Assembly: GCA_017630995.1 (NCBI GenBank)
Contig: JAGBUD010000150.1
Location: 1-10,665, forward strand
Length of the DNA stretch: 10,665 nucleotides
Source of the DNA: Clostridia bacterium
Lineage (GTDB): Bacteria; Bacillota_A; Clostridia; Oscillospirales; CAG-272
Reading direction: 5' to 3'
The position numbers and the translations under genes were made by a program. The notes beneath the pieces are model-generated. The model searched no databases and had not been told where the DNA came from. It saw only the letters and a program-made list of their open reading frames with translations. Below are positions 1 to 7,917 of this stretch, in pieces; position 1 is the stretch's first letter; each line of letters begins with the position of its first letter.

Positions 1-3000
1 CTGTCTATTGTAGAAATCGTAATGGTGATGTCCTCAAGCACGTCAAGGAGAACCTTAACGGTGTCAAGAGAGGTGAACATTGTGGTGTTGGTTTCAACTG
101 CAAGGCAGCGAATCTCGTAACCGTCCTTCTGCTCATCGGAGGAGGAGATGTCGCTCGTGTTGATAACGTATGCGATGTGTCCCTGTCTTATAGCGTTGGG
201 GATTTCGGTCGGGTCGTCGGAAATCTTCTTTCTGACTCTCGTTTTGATTCCGTGGTCCTTGAGGAACTTGGCGGTGCCGCTCGTTGCCTCGATATTGAAT
301 CCGAGATTGTAGAATCTGCGGATAAGAGGAAGCGCCTCTTCCTTATCTGCGTCTGCAATGGTAACAAGCACGGTGCCATAGTTCTGAACGGTCATACCCG
401 ATGCTTGAAGAGCCTTGTAGAATGCGCGGTAAAGGTCGTCGTCATATCCGATGGCCTCACCGGTAGACTTCATTTCGGGAGAGAGGTAAGCGTCGATTCC
501 GTTAATCTTTCTGAATGAGAATACGGGAACCTTACAGTACCAACGCTTCTTTTCCTCGGGATAGATATTGAATATTCCGAGCTCCTTGAGGGTTGTGCCC
601 ATTATAACCTCGGTTGCAATGTCGGCAAGCGAGTAGCCTGTGGACTTGGAGAGGAAGGGAACTGTTCTTGAGGAACGGGGGTTAACCTCGATGATATATA
701 CGTCTTCCTTATCGTCAACGATGAACTGAATGTTGAAAAGACCTACGATGCCGATTCCAAGGCCGAGCTTCTTTGAGTAGGAAAGAATCTTACCCTTTAC
801 CTTGTCGGAAATGGAGAATGCGGGATAAACGCTGATGCTGTCGCCCGAGTGAATACCCGTACGCTCAACAAGCTCCATAATGCCCGCAACGAAAACGTCG
901 TGTCCGTCGCAGATTGCGTCAACCTCAACCTCTTTGCCCTGAATGTAATGGTCAACAAGAACGGGCTTGTCCTCGTCGATTTCAACTGCCGTGCGGAGAT
1001 AGTGGCGAAGCTGCTCCTCGTTTCCTACGAGCTGCATTGCGCGTCCGCCGAGAACGAAGCTGGGACGAACGAGAACGGGATATCCAACCTCTTCTGCAAC
1101 TCTGACGCCGTCTTCTATTTTGGTAACTGCCTGTCCCTTGGGCTGGGGAATGTCAAGTGAGAGAAGAATCTTCTCGAACGCATCTCTGTTTTCTGCTCTT
1201 TCGATTGCGTCGCAGTCGGTGCCGATTATCTTAACGCCTCTTTCAGCAAGGGGCGCGGCAAGGTTGATAGCGGTCTGACCGCCGAGAGAGGCAACAACGC
1301 CCTCGGGCTGCTCAAAGTCTATAACGTTCATAACGTCCTCGGTGGTGAGGGGCTCGAAATAGAGCTTGTCGGAGCAGGTGTAGTCGGTAGAAACTGTTTC
1401 GGGGTTGTTATTTATGATGATAGCCTCGTAGCCGAGCTTTCTTATGGTGTTTACTGCGTGAACGGTTGAGTAGTCGAATTCAACGCCCTGACCGATACGA
1501 ATGGGTCCTGCACCGAGAACGACAACCTTTTTCTTGTTGGTAAGTCTTGATTCGTTCTCGCCTGTGTAAGAGGAGTAGAGGTAGGGAATGTAAACTCCGA
1601 CGTGCGCGGTGTCAACCATACGGAATGCGGGGATTATGCCTGCATTCTTTCTTGCCTTGTAAATCTCGATTTCCTTGGTGTTCCAAAGACGAGCGATGAA
1701 CTTATCCGAGAAGCCTATGATCTTGGACGCCTTGAGGGTTTCGGTGTCAAAGGGCTTTTCCTTGAGGGCTGCTTCCATATTGGTAATTTTAAGAACGGAC
1801 TCAAGGAAGAAGGGGGTGATTTTGGTTATGTTTGCGATTTGCTCAAGCGTTATTCCGCGGCGGAAAAGCTCGGTAACCGCGAATATTGTATCGTCGTGGA
1901 ATTCTTCGATGTAAGAGAGGATTGCGTTTGTTTCCATATTGTCGAACTTGGGCATATGGAGGTGGCAAACGCCGATTTCAAGGGAACGAACCGCCTTGAG
2001 AAGACATTCCTCAAGATTCGTACCGATGGACATGCTCTCACCCGTAGCCTTCATCTGCGTTCCGAGCTTGTTGGGAACGGAGGTGAACTTATCGAACGGG
2101 AATCTGGGGAACTTTGCAACAACGTAGTCAAGGCGAGGCTCGAATGAAGCCTTGGTGCCCGCAACCTCAATCTCCTCAAGCTTCATACCGACTGCAATCT
2201 TTGCGGTAACTCTTGCAATGGGGTATCCCGATGCCTTTGAAGCAAGTGCAGAGCTTCTTGAAACTCTGGGGTTAACTTCGATGAGGAAGTATTCGGAGGA
2301 ATTGGGGTTAAGTGCAAACTGAACGTTGCAGCCGCCCTCTATTTTAAGCTCTTTGATGAGCTTGATTGCGCTGTCGTTAAGCATTTTGAGGTCGTGGTCG
2401 GAAAGCGTCATAATGGGAGCAACAACCATACTGTCACCCGTGTGAATACCAACGGGGTCGATGTTTTCCATTCCGCAGATGGTAATTGCATTGTCAGCGG
2501 AGTCACGCATAACCTCGAATTCGATTTCCTTATATCCCTTAACGCTCTTCTCAACGAGAACCTGGTGAACGGGAGATGCCGCAAGAGCGCCAACTGCGAG
2601 TGCGCGAAGCTCATCTTCGTTATAAGCAAATCCGCCGCCCGTTCCGCCAAGTGTGAATGCGGGGCGGAGAACAACGGGATATCCGATTTCGTTTGCAACC
2701 TTAACTGCGTCCTCGAGTGTGTTTGCAATGTCGGAGGGGATAACGGGCTCTCCTATAGACTGACAAAGCTCCTTGAAAAGCTCTCTGTCCTCGGCTCTTT
2801 CAATGCTTTCGCTTGAGGTTCCGAGAAGCTCAACGCCGGCTTCCTTGAGTATGCCTTTCTTTTCGAGAAGCATAGCCATATTAAGACCTGTCTGTCCGCC
2901 AATACCGGGGAGTATTGCGTCGGGGCGCTCGTATCTTATGATTTTCGCAATGTATTCAAGCGTCAGCGGCTCCATATAAACCTTATCCGCTATTGTGGTG

Positions 3001-3170
3001 TCGGTCATGATGGTTGCGGGGTTTGAGTTAACGAGAATTACCTCGTAGCCTTCTTCCTTGAGGGCAAGGCAAGCTTGCGTTCCCGCATAGTCAAATTCTG
3101 CAGCTTGTCCGATAACGATAGGGCCTGAGCCAATTATCATTACTCTTTTAATGTCGGTTCTTTTTGCCAT
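1..3170 (-). CDS. carB: Carbamoyl-phosphate synthase large subunit (3' end cut by window edge)
   Basis: Makes carbamoyl phosphate from ammonia (delivered by the CarA glutaminase), bicarbonate and two ATP in the cytoplasm, feeding pyrimidine and arginine synthesis. Reading back from the ATG at 3168-3170 the protein begins MAKRTDIKRVMIIGSGPIVI, and 1056 codons stay open to the edge. Two homologous ATP-grasp halves are visible: the first with LVNSNPATIMTD and LGGTGGG, the second starting near residue 547 with VVVLGAGPIRIGQG and carrying NNNPETVSTD. A C-terminal MGS-like allosteric domain begins near residue 930 (ATSGTAKFL, then NAIRQGHIAYVIN). The family is usually about 1060-1080 residues, so only a short tail is missing. 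GGAGG lies 9-10 bases before the start, and the gene follows pyrC by 15 bases, so they are co-transcribed. The small glutaminase subunit gene carA is not in the window. Confidence 0.97.
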   Translation of the reverse strand, partial: MAKRTDIKRVMIIGSGPIVIGQAAEFDYAGTQACLALKEEGYEVILVNSNPATIMTDTTIADKVYMEPLTLEYIAKIIRYERPDAILPGIGGQTGLNMAMLLEKKGILKEAGVELLGTSSESIERAEDRELFKELCQSIGEPVIPSDIANTLEDAVKVANEIGYPVVLRPAFTLGGTGGGFAYNEDELRALAVGALAASPVHQVLVEKSVKGYKEIEFEVMRDSADNAITICGMENIDPVGIHTGDSMVVAPIMTLSDHDLKMLNDSAIKLIKELKIEGGCNVQFALNPNSSEYFLIEVNPRVSRSSALASKASGYPIARVTAKIAVGMKLEEIEVAGTKASFEPRLDYVVAKFPRFPFDKFTSVPNKLGTQMKATGESMSIGTNLEECLLKAVRSLEIGVCHLHMPKFDNMETNAILSYIEEFHDDTIFAVTELFRRGITLEQIANITKITPFFLESVLKITNMEAALKEKPFDTETLKASKIIGFSDKFIARLWNTKEIEIYKARKNAGIIPAFRMVDTAHVGVYIPYLYSSYTGENESRLTNKKKVVVLGAGPIRIGQGVEFDYSTVHAVNTIRKLGYEAIIINNNPETVSTDYTCSDKLYFEPLTTEDVMNVIDFEQPEGVVASLGGQTAINLAAPLAERGVKIIGTDCDAIERAENRDAFEKILLSLDIPQPKGQAVTKIEDGVRVAEEVGYPVLVRPSFVLGGRAMQLVGNEEQLRHYLRTAVEIDEDKPVLVDHYIQGKEVEVDAICDGHDVFVAGIMELVERTGIHSGDSISVYPAFSISDKVKGKILSYSKKLGLGIGIVGLFNIQFIVDDKEDVYIIEVNPRSSRTVPFLSKSTGYSLADIATEVIMGTTLKELGIFNIYPEEKKRWYCKVPVFSFRKINGIDAYLSPEMKSTGEAIGYDDDLYRAFYKALQASGMTVQNYGTVLVTIADADKEEALPLIRRFYNLGFNIEATSGTAKFLKDHGIKTRVRKKISDDPTEIPNAIRQGHIAYVINTSDISSSDEQKDGYEIRCLAVETNTTMFTSLDTVKVLLDVLEDITITISTID

Positions 3171-3185
3171 TTTCTTTTTCCTCCG

Positions 3186-4439
3186 TTATTTATCGCAATT
3201 TATTTTATTATCAACGTAAACAGCCTTGCCCTCGTAAACGGTTATAAGGCATCTTCCGAACACCTCGTCTCCCGCAAAGGGTGTGGCTTTTCCCTGCGAC
3301 ATAAAGTCGCTCGGGTCTATTTTATATGAATCCGAAAGGTCGAACACCGTAAATCCGGGGTCGGAATCTATGTTAAATCTCTTTCTCGGATTGAGTGACA
3401 TAAGCTGAACGAGCCTTTCAAGACTCATCTTGCCTGTTTTAACGAAATGAGTGTAAAGGAGAGGGAATGCGGTTTCAAGACCGACAACTCCCATCGCGCT
3501 TTTCTCAAGTCCGCGCCCCTTTTCCTCTGCGGAGTGCGGAGCGTGGTCGGTTGCTATCATATCAACCGTTCCGTCGAGCAGTCCTCTCACCATTTCTTCT
3601 CTGTCCTCGGGTGAGCGAAGCGGGGGATTCATTTTAAATCTTCCGTCTTCTTCGAGGTTTGTATCGTCAAGCAAAAGGTAGTGGGGTCCCGTTTCGCACG
3701 TTATGTTAACTCCTCTTGCCTTTGCGTCTCTTATGAGCTTAACGCTTTCCTTTGTCGATATATGGCAAACGTGGTAGTCTACCTTTGTTTCTTCAACAAG
3801 TCCGATATCTCTTTCAATCGGCTTGTATTCGCTCTCCGAGCATATTCCGCGGTGGCCATGTGCCTTTGCGTAATCACCGTCGTGGATATATCCGCCGTAA
3901 AGGAGGGAATTATCCTCGCAATGCGCGCTTATCGGAAGCCCGAGCGCCTTTGCTCGCTTCATTGCTTCGAGCATCATTTCCTCGCTTTGAACGCCTCTGC
4001 CGTCGTCGGAAAATCCGATAACGTCGTTTGCTATTTCTTCCATATCCGAAAGCTCGCAGCCAAGCTCGCCCTTTGAGATTGTTCCAAAGGGATGCACGGC
4101 GATGCTAGCGCCCTCTTTTATTCTCTCAAGCTGAACTGCAAGGTTTGCCTTTGAATCGGGGGCGGGGGAAAGGTTTGGCATGGTGCAAACTGCGGTGTAG
4201 CCGCCTCTTGCCGCGGCAAGCGAGCCGCTTTCCATGGTTTCCTTATATGAAAATCCCGGCTCTCTGAAATGCACGTGCACATCACAAAAGCCGGGCAAAA
4301 TAACCGCATTATCAAAAATAGAAATACCATCGACACTATCACCGCCGAAAACAGAAAGGGTAGCGTCGGAAAGAAGCATATCAGCCTTTTTCATAACGCC
4401 ATCGGTATATATTGCCGCATTACGGAATAAAACTTTCAT
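3186..4439 (-). CDS. pyrC: Dihydroorotase, class I, zinc metalloenzyme
   Basis: Catalyses reversible cyclisation of N-carbamoyl-L-aspartate to dihydroorotate, the third step of UMP synthesis. The 417-residue protein has the amidohydrolase metal site in order: H55 and H57 in DVHVHFREPG, D146 in GFSDDG, H173 in SAHCED, H226 in HVCHIST and D298 in IATDHAPH. An aspartate in the bridging position instead of a carboxylated lysine marks the class I (Aquifex/Bacillus) type. MPN (87-89), NPPLRS (from 271) and H302 fit the substrate-binding and loop residues. An in-frame ATG exists at 4499, but it falls inside the -35 box of the promoter, so the start at 4439 is chosen; it has GGAGA about 7 bases upstream. 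carB follows after 15 bases. The leader is only about 25 bases, which leaves no room for a PyrR attenuator. Confidence 0.97.
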   Translation of the reverse strand: MKVLFRNAAIYTDGVMKKADMLLSDATLSVFGGDSVDGISIFDNAVILPGFCDVHVHFREPGFSYKETMESGSLAAARGGYTAVCTMPNLSPAPDSKANLAVQLERIKEGASIAVHPFGTISKGELGCELSDMEEIANDVIGFSDDGRGVQSEEMMLEAMKRAKALGLPISAHCEDNSLLYGGYIHDGDYAKAHGHRGICSESEYKPIERDIGLVEETKVDYHVCHISTKESVKLIRDAKARGVNITCETGPHYLLLDDTNLEEDGRFKMNPPLRSPEDREEMVRGLLDGTVDMIATDHAPHSAEEKGRGLEKSAMGVVGLETAFPLLYTHFVKTGKMSLERLVQLMSLNPRKRFNIDSDPGFTVFDLSDSYKIDPSDFMSQGKATPFAGDEVFGRCLITVYEGKAVYVDNKINCDK

Positions 4440-4470
4440 CGGTATTCTCCACATCAATTTATTTCGAATT

Positions 4471-4499
4471 ATTATATCATATATATAATAATATGTCAA
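4471..4499 (-). promoter_or_regulatory. Consensus sigma-A promoter of pyrC-carB
   Basis: On the minus strand TTGACA (4494-4499) and TATAAT (4471-4476) are separated by exactly 17 bases, and TGA directly before the -10 makes it an extended -10. All twelve hexamer bases match consensus. Transcription should start near 4464, giving a leader of about 25 bases with the ribosome binding site in it. No stem-loop attenuator fits in that leader. Confidence 0.9.
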
Positions 4500-4546
4500 G
4501 ACAAAACAGCATAAAATCCTAAATAAATTAAAATATTTTCTAGGAC

Positions 4547-4575
4547 TTTACTTTTGTGTGTGATTGTGTTAAAAT
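4547..4575 (+). promoter_or_regulatory. Sigma-A promoter of the D-aminoacylase gene
   Basis: TTTACT (4547-4552) and TAAAAT (4570-4575) are 17 bases apart, with TGT before the -10 giving an extended -10. Predicted start is near 4582, about 33 bases before the gene at 4615. It diverges from the pyrC promoter, with about 50 bases between the two -35 boxes. Confidence 0.7.
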
Positions 4576-4614
4576 CTCAATGTAATATGGAAAACGAAAG
4601 AGGTTTTTACACCA

Positions 4615-6129
4615 ATGTACGAACTTGTTATCAAAAATGCGCACGTCCTTGACGGTCTTGGAAACGAGCCTGTTGACGTTGACGTGGCAATTCAAAACGG
4701 AAAAATCGCTAAAATTGCAAAGAATATAGAGACCGACGGCAAAGTTATAGATGCCGCGGGACTTACGCTTTCGCCCGGCTGGATAGATTCCCACAGCCAT
4801 TCGGACTCAACGGTAGTAACCTTTCCCGACCAAGCTGAAAAATCCGAGCAGGGCATAACCTTTTCGATAGGCGGTCATTGCGGCTCATCGGTTGCTCCCA
4901 AGGTTTCGGACGGAAAAATCAACAAAATGAGCGATTTTATAAATCAAAACCGCGACCTGCCCCAAGGCTCCGGAATCGCGTTTCTTATAGGACACAACAC
5001 CGTCAGAACGGCGGTTATGGGTAAGGAAAACAGAGAGCCGACGGCAGATGAGCTTGAAGCTATGTGCGATCTTGTGCGCGACGCTATAAGAGCGGGTGCT
5101 ATCGGTATGTCATACGGCACGTTTTACGTTCCCGCGTGCTATGCAAAGACCGACGAGCTTATGGCTCTTGCAAAGGTAGTTGCCGAGGAGGGCGGATTGC
5201 TCGCCGCGCATATAAGGCACGAGGCTGACGGACTTATCCCTGCTGTTGAGGAATACCTTGAAATAATAAAGGCTTCGGGTTGCCGCGCCGTATTCTCGCA
5301 TCATAAATCGGCAGAGCCTCAAAATTGGGGTAAGGTAAAGATATCGCTTGCTATGATAGACAAGGCAAATTCCGAGGGTGCGGATATATACCAAGACGTT
5401 TATCCGTATATTGCTTCCGGAACCACAATGATGGCAAGATTCTGCCCCAAAGCATTCCACCCGGCAGGAACGACGAATGCGTTTTCGCTTCTCTCAAACC
5501 CCGAAATCTGCGCCAAAATCAAGGCGTGGGGTGAGGAAAAATGGCATGGCGATCTCACTTGGTCGCTCGTCACAGCATTCCCGGGATACGAGCAGTACGT
5601 GGGTAAAAACGTAAACGAAATTGCCGAGCTCATCGGACTTGGCGATGACCCTATGGAAGCTGCTCTTGAAATCATAAGAATGTCGGGCGGACGTGCAAGA
5701 GGTGCGTTCTTCACCATGTGCGAGGAGGACGTTGAGTACGTAATGAAGCACCCGCGCTCTATGATATGCACCGATTCGCAAGCTGCCGCAAATGCGCTTA
5801 TGTATCACCCAAGGCTTCGCGCCGCATTTCCACGTGCGCTCGGCAGATATGCAAGGGAGCGCGGCATAGTTTCCATTCCCGAAATGATAAGAAAAATGAC
5901 CTCGCTTCCCGCAAGCGTTTACGGACTTAAAAACAAGGGAATAATTGCCGAGGGTATGGACGCAGATATTTGTATTTTTGACGCGGACAGAATAATAGAC
6001 AAAGCCGACTTTGTTAACTGCAAAACGAAGAACGAGGGACTTGCATACGTAATAATCGACGGCAAGATTGTCGTTGAGGACGGTGTTTACAACGGCACCC
6101 GTGCGGGAAAAATCTATTTAAGAGGCTAA
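4615..6129 (+). CDS. N-acyl-D-amino-acid deacylase (D-aminoacylase family amidohydrolase)
   Basis: Probably a cytoplasmic zinc hydrolase removing N-acyl groups from D-amino acids. The 504 residues match the usual family length of about 480-540. An N-terminal beta-sandwich strand (VIKNAHVLDGLG) leads to the metal motif HSHSD (H60, H62). The family's signature cysteine ligand is present as C89 in GGHCGSS; the common form is NCG, so the histidine before it is a small variation. Further ligands are H199 in AAHIRHE and H229 or H230 in FSHHKS, and the likely catalytic aspartate is D387 in CTDSQA. A C-terminal strand pair (GMDADICIFD, VIIDGKIVVEDG) closes the sandwich. No signal peptide is seen. GAAAGAGG sits about 11 bases before the ATG. 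A decayed isomerase gene follows after 4 bases. The exact substrate (general N-acyl-D-amino acids, D-glutamate derivatives or a cyclic amide) cannot be read from the sequence. Confidence 0.88.
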   Translation: MYELVIKNAHVLDGLGNEPVDVDVAIQNGKIAKIAKNIETDGKVIDAAGLTLSPGWIDSHSHSDSTVVTFPDQAEKSEQGITFSIGGHCGSSVAPKVSDGKINKMSDFINQNRDLPQGSGIAFLIGHNTVRTAVMGKENREPTADELEAMCDLVRDAIRAGAIGMSYGTFYVPACYAKTDELMALAKVVAEEGGLLAAHIRHEADGLIPAVEEYLEIIKASGCRAVFSHHKSAEPQNWGKVKISLAMIDKANSEGADIYQDVYPYIASGTTMMARFCPKAFHPAGTTNAFSLLSNPEICAKIKAWGEEKWHGDLTWSLVTAFPGYEQYVGKNVNEIAELIGLGDDPMEAALEIIRMSGGRARGAFFTMCEEDVEYVMKHPRSMICTDSQAAANALMYHPRLRAAFPRALGRYARERGIVSIPEMIRKMTSLPASVYGLKNKGIIAEGMDADICIFDADRIIDKADFVNCKTKNEGLAYVIIDGKIVVEDGVYNGTRAGKIYLRG

Positions 6130-6133
6130 TGTT

Positions 6134-6660
6134 ATGAAAAAACCGCCCTTTAGCATATGGTCGCATTTTATAATACCAAGGAGCCTGAAGATGCAATTAT
6201 TCAGTTTGAAATAGACGGAATTACCCATATCGAGCTTTCCTCGGAGCGTACCGAAATAAAGCTTTGCATTGAAAATTTGTGCGGCATTTTTGATGGAATA
6301 GACGATATTCTTTACGCCATAGACAGGGTTGGAAGCGAAAAGCTTTGCGTTTGTCTTGACACGGGTCACCTCAATATAACTAAAACAAGCTCGCAAAGTG
6401 AGTTTATTCTCAAGGCAGGAAAACGCTTATGTGCTTTGCATATAGCGGATAACGAGGGCGTCGTCGACCAACACATAATTCCTTACGGCAGAGGAAACGT
6501 CGATTTTATAGAGGTTGCAAGAGCCTTGCGAGAGGTTGAGTATGACGGAGTTTTCAACTATGAGATAGGCGGAGATTCGGGCAAATGCCCCATACCCGTC
6601 AAGCACGTTAAATATCTCACCGTGCGCGCAACGTACGATTATATTTTCGATAACGCGTAA
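6134..6660 (+). pseudogene. Broken sugar-phosphate isomerase/epimerase (TIM-barrel family)
   Basis: Remnant of a xylose-isomerase-like TIM-barrel protein, normally about 260-290 residues. The original start is at 6134, with AAGAGG (6120-6125) inside the end of the deacylase gene as ribosome binding site. It reads MKKPPFSIWSH, the typical N-terminus of this family, then hits a stop after 26 codons. The family sequence resumes in the next frame as FYNTKEPEDAIIQFE, so one base has been lost in the T run at 6166-6169. A second lesion is near 6245-6260: the chain jumps from HIELSSERTE (end of strand 2) straight to IKLCIENL (about strand 5), losing roughly 90-100 residues in frame. The C-terminal part is well kept (CLDTGHLN, LHIADN, FNYEIGGD). 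An ORF beginning at ATG 6157 covers 167 residues but could not form a complete barrel. The single-base shift might be an assembly error; the deletion is unlikely to be one. Confidence 0.82.
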
Positions 6661-6692
6661 AGGCGCGGATTCAATTTGAGCGAATAAAAAAC

Positions 6693-6729
6693 AAGGGCGA
6701 GAGTGCAGAGTAGGCATTCTCGTCCTTTT
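6693..6729. terminator. Bidirectional intrinsic terminator
   Basis: A stem of about 14 pairs (6693-6706 with 6714-6727, two G-U pairs) closes a 7-base loop AGAGTAG. A T run follows on the plus side (6726-6729), and the A-rich stretch at 6685-6694 gives a U tract on the minus side. It sits between the isomerase remnant and the convergent phosphatase gene. Confidence 0.85.
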
Positions 6730-6735
6730 AATTTA

Positions 6736-7527
6736 TCAGCAGCCCGCGCGCTTTGCCGCGTCAAGCATATATGAATAGCAGTTCTTATTTGAAGCAATAA
6801 CAGAGCAGGGGGCGTGTAGTGTTATTGGATTGCCTGAAAGGTCGGTGATGATTCCGCCCGCCTCTGTAATGATGAGTGCCGCCGCTGCAAAATCCCAGGG
6901 GGAGAGGCGAAGCTCAAAGAATGATTCGGCTCTGCCCGCAGCAACGTAGCAGAGGTCGATTGCGGCAGACGCCATTCGGCGTATATCGGCAATTCCGTAG
7001 AACACGTTTTTCAAAATCTCAAACGATTTTTCGCCAAGCTCCTCTTTATAATAGGGCGATGAGCCGAAGACGCACACGCTGTCAATGGGCTCTCTTTCGG
7101 AAACCGTCATTTTTTCTCCGTTTACGTATGCACCGCCGCCGCGAGTTGCATAGAACATTTCGTCAAGATACGGATTGTAAACCGCACCGAAAACGATTTC
7201 ATTCTTCGAAATACACGCAACGGAAATAGAGCTATGCTTGTACCCGTGTATAAAATTGGTCGTTCCGTCTATGGGGTCTATAACGAAAACGTATTCACCC
7301 GAAAGAATGGAGTAATCGTTTTCTTGCTCCTCGGCAACAAAGGTTGCATTCGGTATTTTCTTTGTGATTTCGGTTAAAAGGAAGTCTTGCACAGCCTTGT
7401 CGTAAACGGTAACGAAATTTGCATCTCCAAGCTTTGAGGCGACCTCGTTTCCGTCAACCGAATGCTCGCGCAGCATAATTTTTGCCGCATCCTTTATAAT
7501 CGGCAGCAGTATTTTTTCAAGATTCAT
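6736..7527 (-). CDS. Inositol monophosphatase family protein (SuhB-like)
   Basis: A Mg2+-dependent phosphomonoesterase of 263 residues, the standard size for the family. Metal-binding motifs are all present: E66-E67 in VAEEQ, motif 1 DPIDGTTNF (D84, I86, D87) and motif 2 SPWDFAAAALIITEAGG (D212). RRMASAAIDLCYVAAGR matches the family's RRxGSAALDLxYVAxGR stretch, with A for the usual G. Likely substrates are myo-inositol-1-phosphate or related sugar phosphates; members of this family also act on fructose-1,6-bisphosphate or PAP, which cannot be told apart here. GAGGAG overlaps the stop codon of the upstream FTR-like gene 9 bases away, so the two are probably one transcript with coupled translation. 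It ends 6 bases before the two-way terminator. Confidence 0.93.
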   Translation of the reverse strand: MNLEKILLPIIKDAAKIMLREHSVDGNEVASKLGDANFVTVYDKAVQDFLLTEITKKIPNATFVAEEQENDYSILSGEYVFVIDPIDGTTNFIHGYKHSSISVACISKNEIVFGAVYNPYLDEMFYATRGGGAYVNGEKMTVSEREPIDSVCVFGSSPYYKEELGEKSFEILKNVFYGIADIRRMASAAIDLCYVAAGRAESFFELRLSPWDFAAAALIITEAGGIITDLSGNPITLHAPCSVIASNKNCYSYMLDAAKRAGC

Positions 7528-7536
7528 ATTTTCTCC

Positions 7537-7743
7537 TCAAGCTTTTGATTTATAGTAGAGCATACAATGGCAATATCCCTCAAAATCGGGGTCGGCAATC
7601 TGCTCGCGGAATTCCTCGCAAATGCACTTGTATTTTTCCTCTCTTGAGAGTCTGCATGGGCAGTATCCGCCCTTTGCCTTCAGCCCTTCCTTTATTTTTT
7701 CAACTATTTCCTTGTCGGGATTCAACGTTATCTTGGGTTTCAT
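7537..7743 (-). CDS. Small ferredoxin-thioredoxin reductase catalytic-subunit-like protein
   Basis: A 68-residue protein with six cysteines in three CxC pairs: CPC (28-30), CIC (40-42) and CHC (58-60), followed by MLYYK. This is the signature of the FTR catalytic chain, in which a 4Fe-4S cluster and a neighbouring disulfide pass electrons from ferredoxin to thioredoxin-like partners. The flanks (NPDKEIVEKIKEGLKAKGGY, CEEFREQ) fit the short anaerobe branch of the family. The plant enzyme, as I recall, spaces the pairs CPC-X16-CPC-X8-CHC; here it is X9 and X15, so total span is equal but the middle pair is shifted. No partner variable subunit, ferredoxin or thioredoxin gene is in view. AAGG lies about 10 bases before the ATG. 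It is first in an operon with the phosphatase. Family call is firm; actual redox partner unknown. Confidence 0.87.
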   Translation of the reverse strand: MKPKITLNPDKEIVEKIKEGLKAKGGYCPCRLSREEKYKCICEEFREQIADPDFEGYCHCMLYYKSKA

Positions 7744-7834
7744 TTGAGCATTTCCTTTTTAATTTTTCTGTGGCGCAATACTGAACTTTTGAATTTATAA
7801 TTGCTTTATTGCTTTTTAATACAAGGTTTCCCTC

Positions 7835-7863
7835 ATTTTATCACAAAAACAGCGGAATGTCAA
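7835..7863 (-). promoter_or_regulatory. Sigma-A promoter of the FTR-like gene / phosphatase operon
   Basis: On the minus strand TTGACA (7858-7863) and TAAAAT (7835-7840) are separated by 17 bases, with TGA before the -10 (extended -10). The start should fall near 7828, leaving an AT-rich leader of about 85 bases. In it I see only a weak possible pairing of GCAATA with TATTGC and no clear riboswitch. Confidence 0.85.
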
Positions 7864-7876
7864 TTGCGTATTGAGC

Positions 7877-7912
7877 AAAAAAGAGCCCCGCCGCCAAGAA
7901 AGGCGGTGGGGC
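7877..7912 (-). terminator. Intrinsic terminator after the bactofilin gene
   Basis: An 11-pair GC-rich stem (7885-7895 with 7902-7912, one G-U pair) closes a 6-base loop. On the minus strand it is followed by a run of six U (7877-7882). It lies just after the bactofilin stop codon and just before the promoter of the next minus-strand operon, so it insulates the two. Confidence 0.9.
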
Positions 7913-7917
7913 ATGGT

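Noticed and set aside
177..2816. Plus-strand open frames of 60-180 codons across the left third
   Set aside because: They are antisense to carB, whose conserved sequence explains the region fully; they have no family resemblance or ribosome binding sites.
4440..4499. Longer pyrC start at ATG 4499
   Set aside because: It would add 20 residues unlike the family (MTYYYIYDIII...), begins inside the -35 box and has no ribosome binding site, whereas ATG 4439 has GGAGA at a good distance.
7743..7754. Three-codon upstream ORF (ATG CTC AAA TGA) overlapping the start of the FTR-like gene
   Set aside because: The only Shine-Dalgarno-like stretch is too close to that ATG, so it is probably chance.
7744..7828. 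Possible riboswitch in the 85-base leader of the FTR-like gene
   Set aside because: Only a weak 6-pair GCAATA/TATTGC stem with a large loop is visible, and there is no recognised aptamer.
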